A DNA stretch of 49,421 bases from Pseudoselenomonas ruminantium (GCF_900142515.1 NZ_FRBC01000005.1:1-49421), one strand, 5' to 3'; shown: positions 1 to 7,826, numbered from the stretch's first letter. The notes: generated by a model from the sequence alone, not told the origin. Numbers and translations are program-made.

Positions 1-100
1 AGTGGTTCCACCTGTTCCCATACCGAACACAGTAGTTAAGCACTCGTACGCCGAAAGTACTTGTCTGGAGACGGACTGGGAGGATAGGGCGTTGCCAGTT
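1..100 (+). rRNA. rrf: 5S ribosomal RNA, 5' end cut by window
   Basis: The first 100 bases read as the body and 3' end of a bacterial 5S rRNA, with the CCATACCGAAC and GGGAGGATAGGGCGTTGCC segments in the expected order. About 15 bases of the 5' end lie outside the window. A tRNA cluster follows directly, as at the distal end of an rrn operon. The exact 3' end is uncertain by a few bases. Confidence 0.9.
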
Positions 101-103
101 AAG

Positions 104-121
104 AACTCCTTTTTAGGAGTT
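104..121 (+). other. hairpin between 5S rRNA and tRNA-Asn
   Basis: AACTCCT (104-110) and AGGAGTT (115-121) form a perfect 7-bp stem with a TTTT loop. No T-run follows, so it is more likely a processing or boundary hairpin than a full terminator. Confidence 0.5.
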
Positions 122-126
122 ATGCT

Positions 127-202
127 TCCCCGATAGTTCAGCCGGTAGAACGGTGGACTGTTAATCCATATGTCGCAGGTTCGAATCCTGCTCGGGGAGC
201 CA
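127..202 (+). tRNA. tRNA-Asn(GTT)
   Basis: Full cloverleaf with a 7-bp acceptor (TCCCCGA/TCGGGGA), anticodon GTT, discriminator G and encoded CCA. First tRNA after the 5S gene. Confidence 0.95.
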
Positions 203-226
203 ATTATGATATACCTCTGGGGTGAT

Positions 227-303
227 TGGGGTATAGCCAAGTCGGTTAAGGCACGGGACTTTGACTCCCGCATCCGCTGGTTCGAGTCCAGCTACCCCAG
301 CCA
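227..303 (+). tRNA. tRNA-Gln(TTG)
   Basis: Cloverleaf with acceptor TGGGGTA/TACCCCA, anticodon TTG in GGACTTTGACTCC, discriminator G and encoded CCA. Confidence 0.95.
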
Positions 304-309
304 GATAAT

Positions 310-385
310 GGTTCACTAGCTCAGTTGGCAGAGCACCTGACTTTTAATCAGGGTGTCCCGGGTTCGAATCCCGGGTGAGCCACCA
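310..385 (+). tRNA. tRNA-Lys(TTT)
   Basis: Cloverleaf with acceptor GGTTCAC/GTGAGCC, anticodon TTT and encoded CCA. Confidence 0.95.
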
Positions 386-393
386 ATAAATAT

Positions 394-468
394 GGCGCGT
401 TGGTCAAGTGGTTAAGACACCGCCCTTTCACGGCGGCTTCATGGGTTCGAATCCCATACGCGTCACCA
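394..468 (+). tRNA. tRNA-Glu(TTC)
   Basis: Cloverleaf with acceptor GGCGCGT/ACGCGTC, anticodon loop CTTTCAC giving TTC, and encoded CCA. Confidence 0.95.
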
Positions 469-474
469 TATCAT

Positions 475-550
<76 letters not shown>

Positions 551-556
551 TTATAT

Positions 557-632
557 GGGCGATTAGCTCAGCTGGGAGAGCGCCTGCCTTACAAGCAGGA
601 TGTCAGCAGTTCGATCCTGTTATCGCCCACCA
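557..632 (+). tRNA. tRNA-Val(TAC)
   Basis: Cloverleaf with acceptor GGGCGAT/ATCGCCC, anticodon TAC and encoded CCA. Confidence 0.95.
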
Positions 633-638
633 TTTTAT

Positions 639-715
639 GGCCCGGTAGTTTAGTTGGTTAGAATGCCGCCCTGTCACGGCGGAGGTCAGGGGTTCAAGTC
701 CCCTTCGGGTCGCCA
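639..715 (+). tRNA. tRNA-Asp(GTC)
   Basis: Cloverleaf with anticodon loop CTGTCAC giving GTC, discriminator G and encoded CCA. A perfect 8-bp hairpin (TTAACGCC 723-730 with GGCGTTAA 735-742) follows before the next tRNA. Confidence 0.95.
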
Positions 716-754
716 CTTGATATTAACGCCTACGGGCGTTAAATATATATATGT

Positions 755-830
755 GCCTTTGTAGCTCAGTTGGTAGAGCAGGGGACTGAAAATCCCCGTG
801 TCAGTGGTTCGATTCCGCTCGAAGGCACCA
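755..830 (+). tRNA. tRNA-Phe(GAA)
   Basis: Cloverleaf with acceptor GCCTTTG/CGAAGGC, anticodon GAA and encoded CCA. Confidence 0.95.
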
Positions 831-840
831 TTTTTTTCAG

Positions 841-916
841 GCTGGTGTAGCTCAATTGGTAGAGCAGCTGACTTGTAATCAGCAGGTTGGGGGTTCAATT
901 CCTCTCGCCAGCTCCA
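841..916 (+). tRNA. tRNA-Thr(TGT)
   Basis: Cloverleaf with acceptor GCTGGTG/CGCCAGC, anticodon TGT, discriminator T and encoded CCA. Confidence 0.95.
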
Positions 917-930
917 CTTTTTGATACTAT

Positions 931-1004
931 GCGGGTGTAGCTCAATGGTAGAGCCCCAGCCTTCCAAGCTGGTCACGTGGGTTCGATTCCCATCACCCGC
1001 TCCA
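931..1004 (+). tRNA. tRNA-Gly(TCC)
   Basis: Cloverleaf of 74 nt with acceptor GCGGGTG/CACCCGC, anticodon TCC and encoded CCA. Confidence 0.95.
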
Positions 1005-1022
1005 TATGCAGATTGTTTAACT

Positions 1023-1111
1023 GCCGGGGTGGCGGAACTGGCAGACGCAACGGACTTAAAATCCGTCGGTTGGAAACAACCGTACCGGTTCGATTCCGGT
1101 CCTCGGCACCA
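1023..1111 (+). tRNA. tRNA-Leu(TAA)
   Basis: Class II tRNA of 89 nt with a long variable arm, anticodon TAA and encoded CCA. Confidence 0.95.
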
Positions 1112-1134
1112 CTTAAAATTACATAGTTTATCAT

Positions 1135-1221
1135 GCGGACGTGGCGGAATCGGCAGACGCGCTAGTTTCAGGTACTAGTGGTGGTGACATCGTGGAGGTT
1201 CAAGTCCTCTCGTCCGCACCA
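1135..1221 (+). tRNA. tRNA-Leu(CAG), copy 1
   Basis: Class II tRNA of 87 nt. The anticodon stem CTAGT/ACTAG encloses a loop that gives CAG; CCA is encoded. It is base-for-base identical to the gene at 3515-3601. Confidence 0.95.
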
Positions 1222-1276
1222 TTTTTATATTCAGGCCTTTGTGCTGGTGGTGTCCTTCAGAGGGCATATTTTTTTC

Positions 1277-1362
1277 GCGGTCGTGGCGGAATTGGCAGAC
1301 GCGCTACTTTGAGGGGGTAGTGTTCACAAGACGTATGGGTTCAAGTCCCATCGACCGCACCA
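1277..1362 (+). tRNA. tRNA-Leu(GAG), copy 1
   Basis: Class II tRNA of 86 nt with anticodon GAG and encoded CCA. It is identical to the gene at 3607-3692. The spacer from the preceding tRNA-Leu is 55 nt here, against 5 nt in the second pair. Confidence 0.95.
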
Positions 1363-1381
1363 TTTTTATTTCTGCAATGAG

Positions 1382-1424
1382 AACTTGTTCTATGATATAG
1401 ATTCGTGGAACAAGTTTTTTTTAT
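1382..1424 (+). terminator. rho-independent terminator of the rRNA/tRNA operon
   Basis: AACTTGTTC and GAACAAGTT form a 9-bp stem around a 17-nt loop and are followed directly by a run of T. It closes the tRNA cluster upstream of pbuX. Confidence 0.85.
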
Positions 1425-1468
1425 ATATTTTTTTATTTCATATCATTTTGCAGGAGTGATGAAGAAAC

Positions 1469-2830
1469 ATGAAAGAAGCGAGTATCGCGAACATTTACCG
1501 ACTTGATGGCCGCGTGCCTCTGGGAGCAGCCATACCTTTTGGCTTGCAGCACGTATTGGCCATGTTCGTAGCCAACCTGACGCCAATCGTCATCATTGCC
1601 GGAGCGGCAGGTTTTGACAAGCCGATGACGGCCATGCTGGTGCAGAATGCCATGTTTGTGGCTGGTATTGCGACATTGGTGCAGTTGTATCCACTGTGGA
1701 GAGTGGGAGCGCGCCTGCCTATTGTCATGGGCGTAAGCTTTACCTTTGTGACAGCAATCTGTTTTGTGGCGGCTAATTTCGGCTATGGCGCCGTAGTAGG
1801 GGCTGTTCTGGTTGGCGGTGTTTTTGAGGGTACCTTGGGACTGTTGGCAAAATACTGGCGCCGCTTTATATCCCCAATCGTTTCGTCGATTGTCGTTACC
1901 ACCATTGGTTTTTCGCTGCTGGGGATCGGCATCCGTTCTTTCGGCGGGGGTTATAATGATGGTTATGGTTCTTGGGAGAATTTGTTCCTGGGAACAGTCA
2001 CCCTTGTTACCTGCTTGCTTTTTTCTTCGTTTGCCAAAGGCCATTATAAGCAAATGGCTGTATTGGTTGGTTTGATTGTAGGCTATATCGTGGCTTGTGC
2101 GCTGGGAAAGGTAGATCTGTCTGCGGCTTTTGCTGGCAATGTATTTGCCCTGCCGGCCTTTTTACCAGTGGCACCGGAATTTAATTTAGGAGCAATCATT
2201 TCCGTAGGGATCATCTTTTTGGTATCGGCAGCGGAAACGATAGGAGATACGACAGCAATGGCTGTCGTAGGCCTCAAGCGTGACATAAAGGAGCGGGAGA
2301 TTTCCGGCTCTTTGGCTTGTGATGGTTTTTGCAGCTCGGTGGCATCGCTTTTTGGCTGCTCGCCGATCACTTCGTTCAGCCAGAATGTCGGTCTGATTGC
2401 GATGACGAAGGTCGTGAATCGCTTTGCCATCATGACCGGGGCGGTGGCTATGATCATTGCAGGGATGTTCCCGCCTATCGGTGCATTCTTTGCTTCCTTG
2501 CCGGATGCGGTATTAGGTGGCTGTACGATCATGATGTTTGGTTCTATCATGGTCAGCGGCATTCAGATGATGAGCCGATTGCAGATGACGCAGCGCAATG
2601 TGACGATTGCGGCGCTGTCTTTTTCCCTTGGGATCGGTACGACTACGGCATCAGAGAATGCAATCTGGCATGTTTTCCCGCAGGTCGTGCAGGATGTATT
2701 CAGCGGCAATTGTGTGGCAGTAGTCTATGTCGTGGCGATTTTGCTGGATACCTTCCTGCCGGCCAATATGGAAGTGGAGCAAGAAAAAGACGAGGAAGAA
2801 GTGCTGGAGCCAGCTATTGATCATCATTAA
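1469..2830 (+). CDS. pbuX: xanthine permease, NCS2 family
   Basis: A 453-residue polytopic membrane protein of the nucleobase:cation symporter-2 family. The NCS2 signature QNVGLIAMTK is at residues 305-314, just after the CSPITSF segment, and about 12-14 hydrophobic segments run through the protein. The C-terminus is an acidic, His-ending tail. GCAGGAG at 1450-1456 precedes the ATG. It sits 17 bp upstream of xanthine phosphoribosyltransferase, so import and salvage of xanthine are coupled in one operon; that neighbour is the main reason for preferring xanthine over uracil or urate as substrate. No purine riboswitch is visible in the roughly 45 bp between the tRNA terminator and the start. Confidence 0.9.
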   Translation: MKEASIANIYRLDGRVPLGAAIPFGLQHVLAMFVANLTPIVIIAGAAGFDKPMTAMLVQNAMFVAGIATLVQLYPLWRVGARLPIVMGVSFTFVTAICFVAANFGYGAVVGAVLVGGVFEGTLGLLAKYWRRFISPIVSSIVVTTIGFSLLGIGIRSFGGGYNDGYGSWENLFLGTVTLVTCLLFSSFAKGHYKQMAVLVGLIVGYIVACALGKVDLSAAFAGNVFALPAFLPVAPEFNLGAIISVGIIFLVSAAETIGDTTAMAVVGLKRDIKEREISGSLACDGFCSSVASLFGCSPITSFSQNVGLIAMTKVVNRFAIMTGAVAMIIAGMFPPIGAFFASLPDAVLGGCTIMMFGSIMVSGIQMMSRLQMTQRNVTIAALSFSLGIGTTTASENAIWHVFPQVVQDVFSGNCVAVVYVVAILLDTFLPANMEVEQEKDEEEVLEPAIDHH

Positions 2831-2847
2831 GAAAAGGAGATAAGATT

Positions 2848-3423
2848 GTGGAATTATTGAAAGAGCGTATTTTAACCGAGGGCTACTGTTTATCGGGCAA
2901 TATCCTGAAAGTGGATTCCTTCATCAATCATCAGATCGATCCCGAGTTCACGATGGAGATGGGCAGGGAATTCGTGCGTCGTTTCGCTGATGTGAAGATA
3001 GACAAGGTGCTGACCATCGAAGCTTCGGGCATTGCCATTGGGATGGCCGTGGCTTATGAGCTCAAGAAGAAGCTGGTCTTTGCCCGCAAGAATCCTTCGC
3101 TGCTGATGCAGGAGGATATGTATACCTGTCCCATCACGTCTTATACCAAAAAAGAGGCCAAACTGGTCTATGTGCTCAAGAAATTCCTGGAGGCCGGGGA
3201 AAATATCCTGATCATTGACGATTTCATGGCTGATGGCAATGCGGCTTTAGGTCTGGCCAATATTGTCGAGCAGGCTGGCGGCAACGTCGTCGGGATCGGC
3301 ATTGCCATCGAAAAATCTTTCCAGCAGGGGGCCGAGCGTGTCCGGAAGGCTGGTTACCGGGTGGAATCGCTGGCCAGAATCGCTTCTCTGGAGAATGAGC
3401 AGATAAGATTTGTGGAAGATTGA
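2848..3423 (+). CDS. xpt: xanthine phosphoribosyltransferase
   Basis: A 191-residue type I phosphoribosyltransferase that converts xanthine and PRPP to XMP. The PRPP-binding loop reads IIDDFMADGNAA at residues 122-133, and the N-terminal MELLKERI with a GNILKVDSFINHQ segment is typical of Xpt. Length matches the family (about 190). The start is GTG, supported by AAAAGGAGATAAG just upstream. It is the second gene of the pbuX-xpt operon. No clear terminator follows; a strong promoter for the next tRNA pair begins about 20 bp after the stop. Confidence 0.93.
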   Translation: MELLKERILTEGYCLSGNILKVDSFINHQIDPEFTMEMGREFVRRFADVKIDKVLTIEASGIAIGMAVAYELKKKLVFARKNPSLLMQEDMYTCPITSYTKKEAKLVYVLKKFLEAGENILIIDDFMADGNAALGLANIVEQAGGNVVGIGIAIEKSFQQGAERVRKAGYRVESLARIASLENEQIRFVED

Positions 3424-3442
3424 GATTTTCGCAAAAAAGCTA

Positions 3443-3471
3443 TTGACATATAGGTCAAAGTGCCTTATAAT
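3443..3471 (+). promoter_or_regulatory. sigma-70 promoter of the second tRNA-Leu pair
   Basis: TTGACA at 3443-3448, a 17-bp spacer and TATAAT at 3466-3471, both perfect consensus hexamers. It lies about 45 bp upstream of tRNA-Leu(CAG) copy 2, so this pair has its own transcription unit, unlike copy 1. Confidence 0.85.
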
Positions 3472-3514
3472 AATTTTCGTTGGTTCGGTGCTTGCATCGG
3501 ACACAAGTGAATAA

Positions 3515-3601
3515 GCGGACGTGGCGGAATCGGCAGACGCGCTAGTTTCAGGTACTAGTGGTGGTGACATCGTGGAGGTTCAAGTCCTCTCGTCCGCACC
3601 A
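3515..3601 (+). tRNA. tRNA-Leu(CAG), copy 2
   Basis: Identical over all 87 bases to 1135-1221; class II cloverleaf, anticodon CAG, encoded CCA. Confidence 0.95.
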
Positions 3602-3606
3602 TATTC

Positions 3607-3692
3607 GCGGTCGTGGCGGAATTGGCAGACGCGCTACTTTGAGGGGGTAGTGTTCACAAGACGTATGGGTTCAAGTCCCATCGACCGCACCA
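3607..3692 (+). tRNA. tRNA-Leu(GAG), copy 2
   Basis: Identical over all 86 bases to 1277-1362; class II cloverleaf, anticodon GAG, encoded CCA. Only 5 nt separate it from the preceding tRNA-Leu. Confidence 0.95.
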
Positions 3693-3704
3693 TTTGATCT
3701 TTAG

Positions 3705-3729
3705 GCCCAGACGGTTGTCTGGGCTTTTA
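3705..3729 (+). terminator. rho-independent terminator of the second tRNA pair
   Basis: GCCCAGAC (3705-3712) and GTCTGGGC (3717-3724) form a perfect 8-bp stem with a GGTT loop, followed by TTTTAT. Confidence 0.85.
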
Positions 3730-3764
3730 TTGCATATATATATGACAATAAAGGAGGGGTTGCT

Positions 3765-5063
3765 ATGCGGCACAAGCTTATATTATGCGTTCTGTGCTTG
3801 CTTTTTGCCGTTTCGCCTGTGCAGGCGAAAGAGCTGGACCGCGCGGAACTGAACTTTGCTGCCGCCTTGATTTCCATGTCTACTTATGGGGCTGAACTCA
3901 ATCTACTAGCCCGGCAATGGCTGCAGGATCTGGGCTGGGTAGTGGATTCTCATGAGTATGCAACGGCGCTGGCAGAGGCGCGGGTCCATATCCTGGCCAA
4001 GAAGCTGCCCGATGATGAGCAGATCTATGTGTTGGCTTTTCCGGGGACGGAACGCAAACAGGATGCTCTGGTGGATCTGCGGATGAAACGGGTGGTCTTT
4101 GCTGGACAGTCGCCGGCAGAATTTGAAGCAGCGGCGGAGCGAACGGATAAAGAGGCCAGTATGCCGCTGGTACACAAGGGATTTCATGACTATACCCAGG
4201 CGGCTTTGTTCAGTGAGAAAATCCCGGATTTCGCCAATCTGACCTTAGGGGAGGCTATTGCCCGGGATCTGCGCAATCATCCCTCTTATCAGCTATACCT
4301 TACTGGTCACAGCCTGGGCGGAGCAGCTGCCACACTGGCGGCGGCAAGGTTGGCGGATCTGGGGGTTCGTCCCTCTCAGCTGCGGGTTATCACGTTTGGT
4401 GCTCCGGCTGTGGGCAATACGGCTTTTGCCAGAACTTATGAAAAGCGGATGCAGCTGACCCGGATCACAATCGATGGGGATCCGGTCAAGGCTGCCCTGC
4501 AGTCGTTGTCCAATTATGTGCAGTTTGGTGAGAAAGTGGTCTGGGAAAGTCATCTGGGACGTTTCCCGCATGATATGACCTTGTATTTGGATGAGGCTTT
4601 GCGGCATTATCAGGATGCCCATAGCGAGCAGGATCATCCTTATCTGGTTACAGGCCAGCGGCGGCAGGTACAGGGACTCATCTATGTGGCTCCGTTTGAC
4701 TTCCAGGTGTCGGATCTGCTGAGTGCAGACAAGCGTTATATGGAGCGGGTAGCCAGAGGAATCCTGAACTCTGCCTATACGCCAATCGTTTTCGGCACAA
4801 CAAATGGCGATATCTATCAGGAAGCCCGCAAGCTGGGGGCAAAATATATCCTTTATGAGCATTTCCGTGGTCAGCGGATCAAGAAGGAAGAGAACAACTT
4901 TCGTCTGGCTATGGAAGAGGAATTGTACGATATCGATGGCAATGTCCTGAGCTTCCAGTCTTACAGTACCACAGCCCGTACGCTGACACCCATTGAGGCA
5001 GTCGGGTATCTGGTCATGCAGGCTGAGCCGGAACGTAGTGCAAAATTAAAAGGGACAACCTAA
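3765..5063 (+). CDS. secreted class 3 lipase-like protein with an extra C-terminal domain
   Basis: A 432-residue exported alpha/beta hydrolase of the fungal-type lipase (Lipase_3) family. A signal peptide covers residues 1-21 (basic start, hydrophobic core, VQA before KEL). The nucleophile elbow GHSLGG places the catalytic Ser at 183; Asp237 or Asp239 (TIDGDP) and His269 (FPHD) are plausible partners. An oxyanion-type stretch LAFPGTERK precedes it. From about residue 290 a second region begins (IYVAPFDF, then GAKYILYEHFRG and a beta-rich end) that is not part of the hydrolase fold and resembles periplasmic CsgG/TolB-N-type domains; this is a weak impression. The start follows AAAGGAGGGG. Probably acts on lipid esters in the periplasm or outside. 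Substrate unknown. Confidence 0.75.
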   Translation: MRHKLILCVLCLLFAVSPVQAKELDRAELNFAAALISMSTYGAELNLLARQWLQDLGWVVDSHEYATALAEARVHILAKKLPDDEQIYVLAFPGTERKQDALVDLRMKRVVFAGQSPAEFEAAAERTDKEASMPLVHKGFHDYTQAALFSEKIPDFANLTLGEAIARDLRNHPSYQLYLTGHSLGGAAATLAAARLADLGVRPSQLRVITFGAPAVGNTAFARTYEKRMQLTRITIDGDPVKAALQSLSNYVQFGEKVVWESHLGRFPHDMTLYLDEALRHYQDAHSEQDHPYLVTGQRRQVQGLIYVAPFDFQVSDLLSADKRYMERVARGILNSAYTPIVFGTTNGDIYQEARKLGAKYILYEHFRGQRIKKEENNFRLAMEEELYDIDGNVLSFQSYSTTARTLTPIEAVGYLVMQAEPERSAKLKGTT

Positions 5064-5082
5064 AAAGCAGGTTTTTTAGGTT
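5057..5082 (+). terminator. hairpin overlapping the lipase stop codon
   Basis: AACCTAAAAA (5057-5066) pairs with TTTTTTAGGTT (5072-5082) around GCAGG. The T-run lies in the 3' arm, as in an attenuator-like or bidirectional terminator. Confidence 0.6.
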
Positions 5083-5135
5083 GGCTGCCGAATAAGATAT
5101 TGTGTGTATATTGCCGTAAGGCAGGGAGGTTTGCA

Positions 5136-6260
5136 ATGGAAAAGTCTAAGGTTTATTTTACTAGTTTTCGCACGCAGGTAGGTACGAGCTGGCTGGAGAA
5201 ACTGCGTCGTTTGTGTATTGCGGCGGGCATCAAGAACATCGACATGGAAGGCAAATTCGTGGCCATCAAGATGCACTTTGGTGAGATGGGCAATCTGGCC
5301 TTCCTGCGTCCTCAGTATGCCAAGGTCGTGGCGGATCTCGTCAAGGAACAGGGCGGCCTGCCGTTCCTGACGGACTGCAATACCCTTTATCCCGGCAGCC
5401 GCAAGCATGCTTTGGAGCATATGGATATTGCCAATCTGCATGGTTTCAATCCCATGACCACAGGGTGCCAGATCATCATCGGTGACGGTCTCAAGGGCAC
5501 GGATGATGTGGAAGTTCCGGTCAAGAATGGTGAATATGTCAAGGCTGCCAAGATCGGGCGCGCTGTGATGGACGCCGATATCGTCATCAGCCTGGCGCAT
5601 TTCAAGGGACATGAGATGACGGGCTTCGGCGGTGCCATCAAGAACCTGGGCATGGGCTGCGGCAGCCGTGCCGGCAAGATGGAGCAGCATTCTTCCGGCA
5701 AGTGCGTGGTCAATCAGGATAAGTGCCGCAGCTGTCATAAATGCGCGAAGGAATGTGGTTCCGATGCCATCCGTTTCGATACGGGCAAGGCCTATATCGA
5801 TCCGGAAAAATGCAAGGGCTGTGGCCGCTGCATCGGTGCTTGCGGTTTCTCTGCCATCCGCAATGAGCAATGGGATGCCGGTGACCTGCTGGACAAGAAG
5901 ATGGCCGAATACACGCAGGCCGTGGTGCAGGACCGTCCTTGCTTCCATATCAATCTGGCCATGGATATCTCGCCGAACTGCGACTGCCATGGCGAGAACG
6001 ATGCACCCATCCTGCCGGATATCGGCATGTTTGCTTCCTTTGACCCCGTGGCTATCGATCAGGCCAGCGCCGATGCTTGCCAGAAGGCTACGCCGGTGCG
6101 GGACAGCCAGTTAGGTGATAATCTGGCCAAGGAGGATTGGCACCATCACCATGATGTGTTCATGGACAACAATCCCAACGTACATTGGAAGGAAACGCTG
6201 GAACACGCTGAAAAGATCGGCATGGGTACCCGCGAATATGAACTGGTGACGCTGAAATGA
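5136..6260 (+). CDS. DUF362 protein with two [4Fe-4S] ferredoxin motifs
   Basis: A 374-residue cytoplasmic protein. Residues 1-185 and the C-terminal part form a DUF362-type domain. Between them are two ferredoxin motifs: Cys at 197 begins CRSCHKCAKEC and Cys at 226 begins CKGCGRCIGAC, each followed by the usual proline-poor SDAI/SAI loop. Such proteins are annotated as Fe-S centre or ferredoxin-like proteins; the reaction is unknown. An upstream in-frame TTG exists, but the ATG at 5136 follows GGGAGGT at an ideal distance and starts MEKSKVYF as in relatives. The stop overlaps mazG by 4 bp (ATGA), so the two genes are co-translated. Confidence 0.8.
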   Translation: MEKSKVYFTSFRTQVGTSWLEKLRRLCIAAGIKNIDMEGKFVAIKMHFGEMGNLAFLRPQYAKVVADLVKEQGGLPFLTDCNTLYPGSRKHALEHMDIANLHGFNPMTTGCQIIIGDGLKGTDDVEVPVKNGEYVKAAKIGRAVMDADIVISLAHFKGHEMTGFGGAIKNLGMGCGSRAGKMEQHSSGKCVVNQDKCRSCHKCAKECGSDAIRFDTGKAYIDPEKCKGCGRCIGACGFSAIRNEQWDAGDLLDKKMAEYTQAVVQDRPCFHINLAMDISPNCDCHGENDAPILPDIGMFASFDPVAIDQASADACQKATPVRDSQLGDNLAKEDWHHHHDVFMDNNPNVHWKETLEHAEKIGMGTREYELVTLK

Positions 6261-6718
6261 GCCTGGATGGATTGCGGCGGCTGCAACATATCGTCAAAGA
6301 GCTGCGCGGGGAAGGCGGCTGCCCCTGGGACAGGGAGCAGACGCATGAAAGCCTGAAGCCTGCCTGCATCGAGGAAGCCGCCGAAGTGCTGGCGGGGATT
6401 GATATCCTCACAGCCACGGGCAAGGCCGAAAATCTCAAAGAGGAACTGGGTGATCTGCTCTTGCAGGTGGTCTTTCATGCCCAGCTGGCAGAAGAAGCCG
6501 GACTCTTCAATCTGGATGATGTGGCCAAAGCCGCCAGTGACAAGATGGAACGCCGCCATCCGCATGTGTTCGCCGGCGCACCGGTGGAATCCGTGGACTG
6601 GGAAGCCATCAAGAAGGCTGAAAAAGCCGGCCGGGAATGGGAGGAAGACTACCTGCCAGGGGCCTTTGATCAGGCAGCGGCCCTGATTGAACGGGCCAGA
6701 AAGCGCAAGCAGCTGTAA
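6257..6718 (+). CDS. mazG: MazG-family nucleoside triphosphate pyrophosphohydrolase
   Basis: A 153-residue single-domain MazG protein. The N-terminus LQHIVKELRGEGGCPWDREQTH is the family signature and is followed by the metal-binding helix pairs: Glu39, Glu40 and Glu43 (EEAAE), then Glu62, Glu63 and Asp66 (EELGDLL). It is expected to hydrolyse (d)NTPs to monophosphates and pyrophosphate, a housecleaning role. It is shorter than the two-domain E. coli MazG (about 263 residues) and corresponds to one catalytic domain. The start overlaps the preceding gene by 4 bp. Confidence 0.9.
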   Translation: MSLDGLRRLQHIVKELRGEGGCPWDREQTHESLKPACIEEAAEVLAGIDILTATGKAENLKEELGDLLLQVVFHAQLAEEAGLFNLDDVAKAASDKMERRHPHVFAGAPVESVDWEAIKKAEKAGREWEEDYLPGAFDQAAALIERARKRKQL

Positions 6719-6738
6719 CCGTTGACCATAAGCATGAC

Positions 6739-6775
6739 AAAGGGGCATTGCAGGAATCTGCAATGCCCCTTTTGG
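6739..6775. terminator. bidirectional terminator between mazG and the FliD-like gene
   Basis: AAAGGGGCATTGCAG (6739-6753) pairs perfectly with CTGCAATGCCCCTTT (6759-6773) across a GAATC loop, with A-runs and T-runs on the outer edges. It can serve the convergent genes on both strands. Confidence 0.88.
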
Positions 6776-6790
6776 CTGTTGGAGGGCTCT

Positions 6791-7744
6791 TTAGAACAGG
6801 GAGCTAAAGAGATTGCCAATCATGCCGTACTGAACAGAGGCGCTCAGTACCCGTGGGTTGGTGTAGGCTGAGGCCGTTTTGATGCTGTCACCGAACATGC
6901 TCTGCAAGGAGGGGAACAGTTTGTCACTCTGGTTGTTGGCCTCGGTGAGATGCTGTTCTGCCTTGCCGGCAAGTCCATTGCTGCCGAGGGCGTTTTTCAC
7001 GCGGTCGCCGTTTTCCGTAAGGGCTTTGGCGAGTTTGTCCTCATCCACAGACATCTTGCCCGTCTTGCTGTCCACCGTGATGCCGAGCTGCTTGTAGGTG
7101 TCAGCGCGGTATGTGGTGTCGGCGAACGACTTATGGAGTGATTCCATTCTCTTCCCTACACTGCTGTAATCGCTGGTGAGGTCTAAGGAATCATTGTAGT
7201 CGGAGACCAGCTGCTTGACATTGCTGATGGCTTTTTTGAGTCCATCGCTATAGGTCTTGGTGCCGTCTTCGGCTTCTTTGATATCATCCGCACTGAATTC
7301 GTAGCTCATGTTCTTGGCGGTCTGGGCAGATTCATGCAGATCGCCCATATACGCTTTGAACTGCGTGTCAAAGTTGGACTTGGCCTCATTGTAGGAGTTC
7401 ACAAGTCCTGCCGCGCTGCTGGATACGCCGGAAATGGCGCTCATGCTGGCCAGGCTGGAGGCCGTTGAATTCGTGTAACCGGACCAAAGGCTGGCGATGG
7501 AATCCTGGGAAGCGTTGCTCTTTTTGCTGCTATAGGCAGAATTGAAAGAGTCCACCAGCGTGCTGAGAGAGCTGATATTAGAAGCCGCTGCCGTATAACT
7601 CTTGCTTTGGGCAGAGCTGGAGCTTTGACTGCTGCTTTCTTCAGCGGCGCTGGCTTTTTGTGCTGCCGTAGTCTTCTGGGTGTCTCCCTGGGCCATCTTG
7701 TACATCGTGTACGTATCCTTGGTCATTGCCGAAATGGTAGACAT
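6791..7744 (-). CDS. Ser-rich FliD-like (flagellar cap/hook-associated 2) protein
   Basis: A 317-residue protein, starting at the ATG that follows AAAGGAGGATG. There is no signal peptide, as expected for flagellar export substrates. Residues 30-115 are extremely rich in Ser and Ala. The C-terminal half resembles the FliD C-terminal domain: YSDGLKKAISNVKQLVSDYN, then LGITVDSKTGKMSVDEDKL at 220-238. The canonical N-terminal FliD domain is missing, and the protein is shorter than most FliD (over 400 residues), so it is not called fliD. It lies alone, not in a flagellar operon. A sigma-28-like promoter lies upstream. It could be a filament-associated or adhesin-like variant of FliD. Confidence 0.6.
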   Translation of the reverse strand: MSTISAMTKDTYTMYKMAQGDTQKTTAAQKASAAEESSSQSSSSAQSKSYTAAASNISSLSTLVDSFNSAYSSKKSNASQDSIASLWSGYTNSTASSLASMSAISGVSSSAAGLVNSYNEAKSNFDTQFKAYMGDLHESAQTAKNMSYEFSADDIKEAEDGTKTYSDGLKKAISNVKQLVSDYNDSLDLTSDYSSVGKRMESLHKSFADTTYRADTYKQLGITVDSKTGKMSVDEDKLAKALTENGDRVKNALGSNGLAGKAEQHLTEANNQSDKLFPSLQSMFGDSIKTASAYTNPRVLSASVQYGMIGNLFSSLF

Positions 7745-7799
7745 GATACATCCTCCTTTCCCACTGAATCTGGAAAGCACAACACTTTCCTTATTAAGT

Positions 7800-7826
7800 T
7801 TATCGACAGAAACGGGGCAAAGCATA
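7800..7826 (-). promoter_or_regulatory. candidate sigma-28 promoter of the FliD-like gene
   Basis: On the minus strand GTCGATAA (7800-7807) matches the sigma-28 -10 consensus GCCGATAA at 7 of 8 positions. A weaker TATG at the -35 position lies 15 bp upstream. It lies 56 bp before the start codon. Confidence 0.45.

Noticed and set aside
686-1178. Open frames across the tRNA cluster on both strands
   Set aside because: They lie over well-formed tRNA genes; the apparent peptides are translations of cloverleaf sequence.
1363-1468. Purine riboswitch upstream of pbuX-xpt
   Set aside because: Only about 45 bp remain after the tRNA terminator and no purine-aptamer core is present.
5100-5135. Upstream TTG start for the DUF362 protein
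   Set aside because: No ribosome-binding site, and the ATG at 5136 has GGGAGGT at the correct distance.
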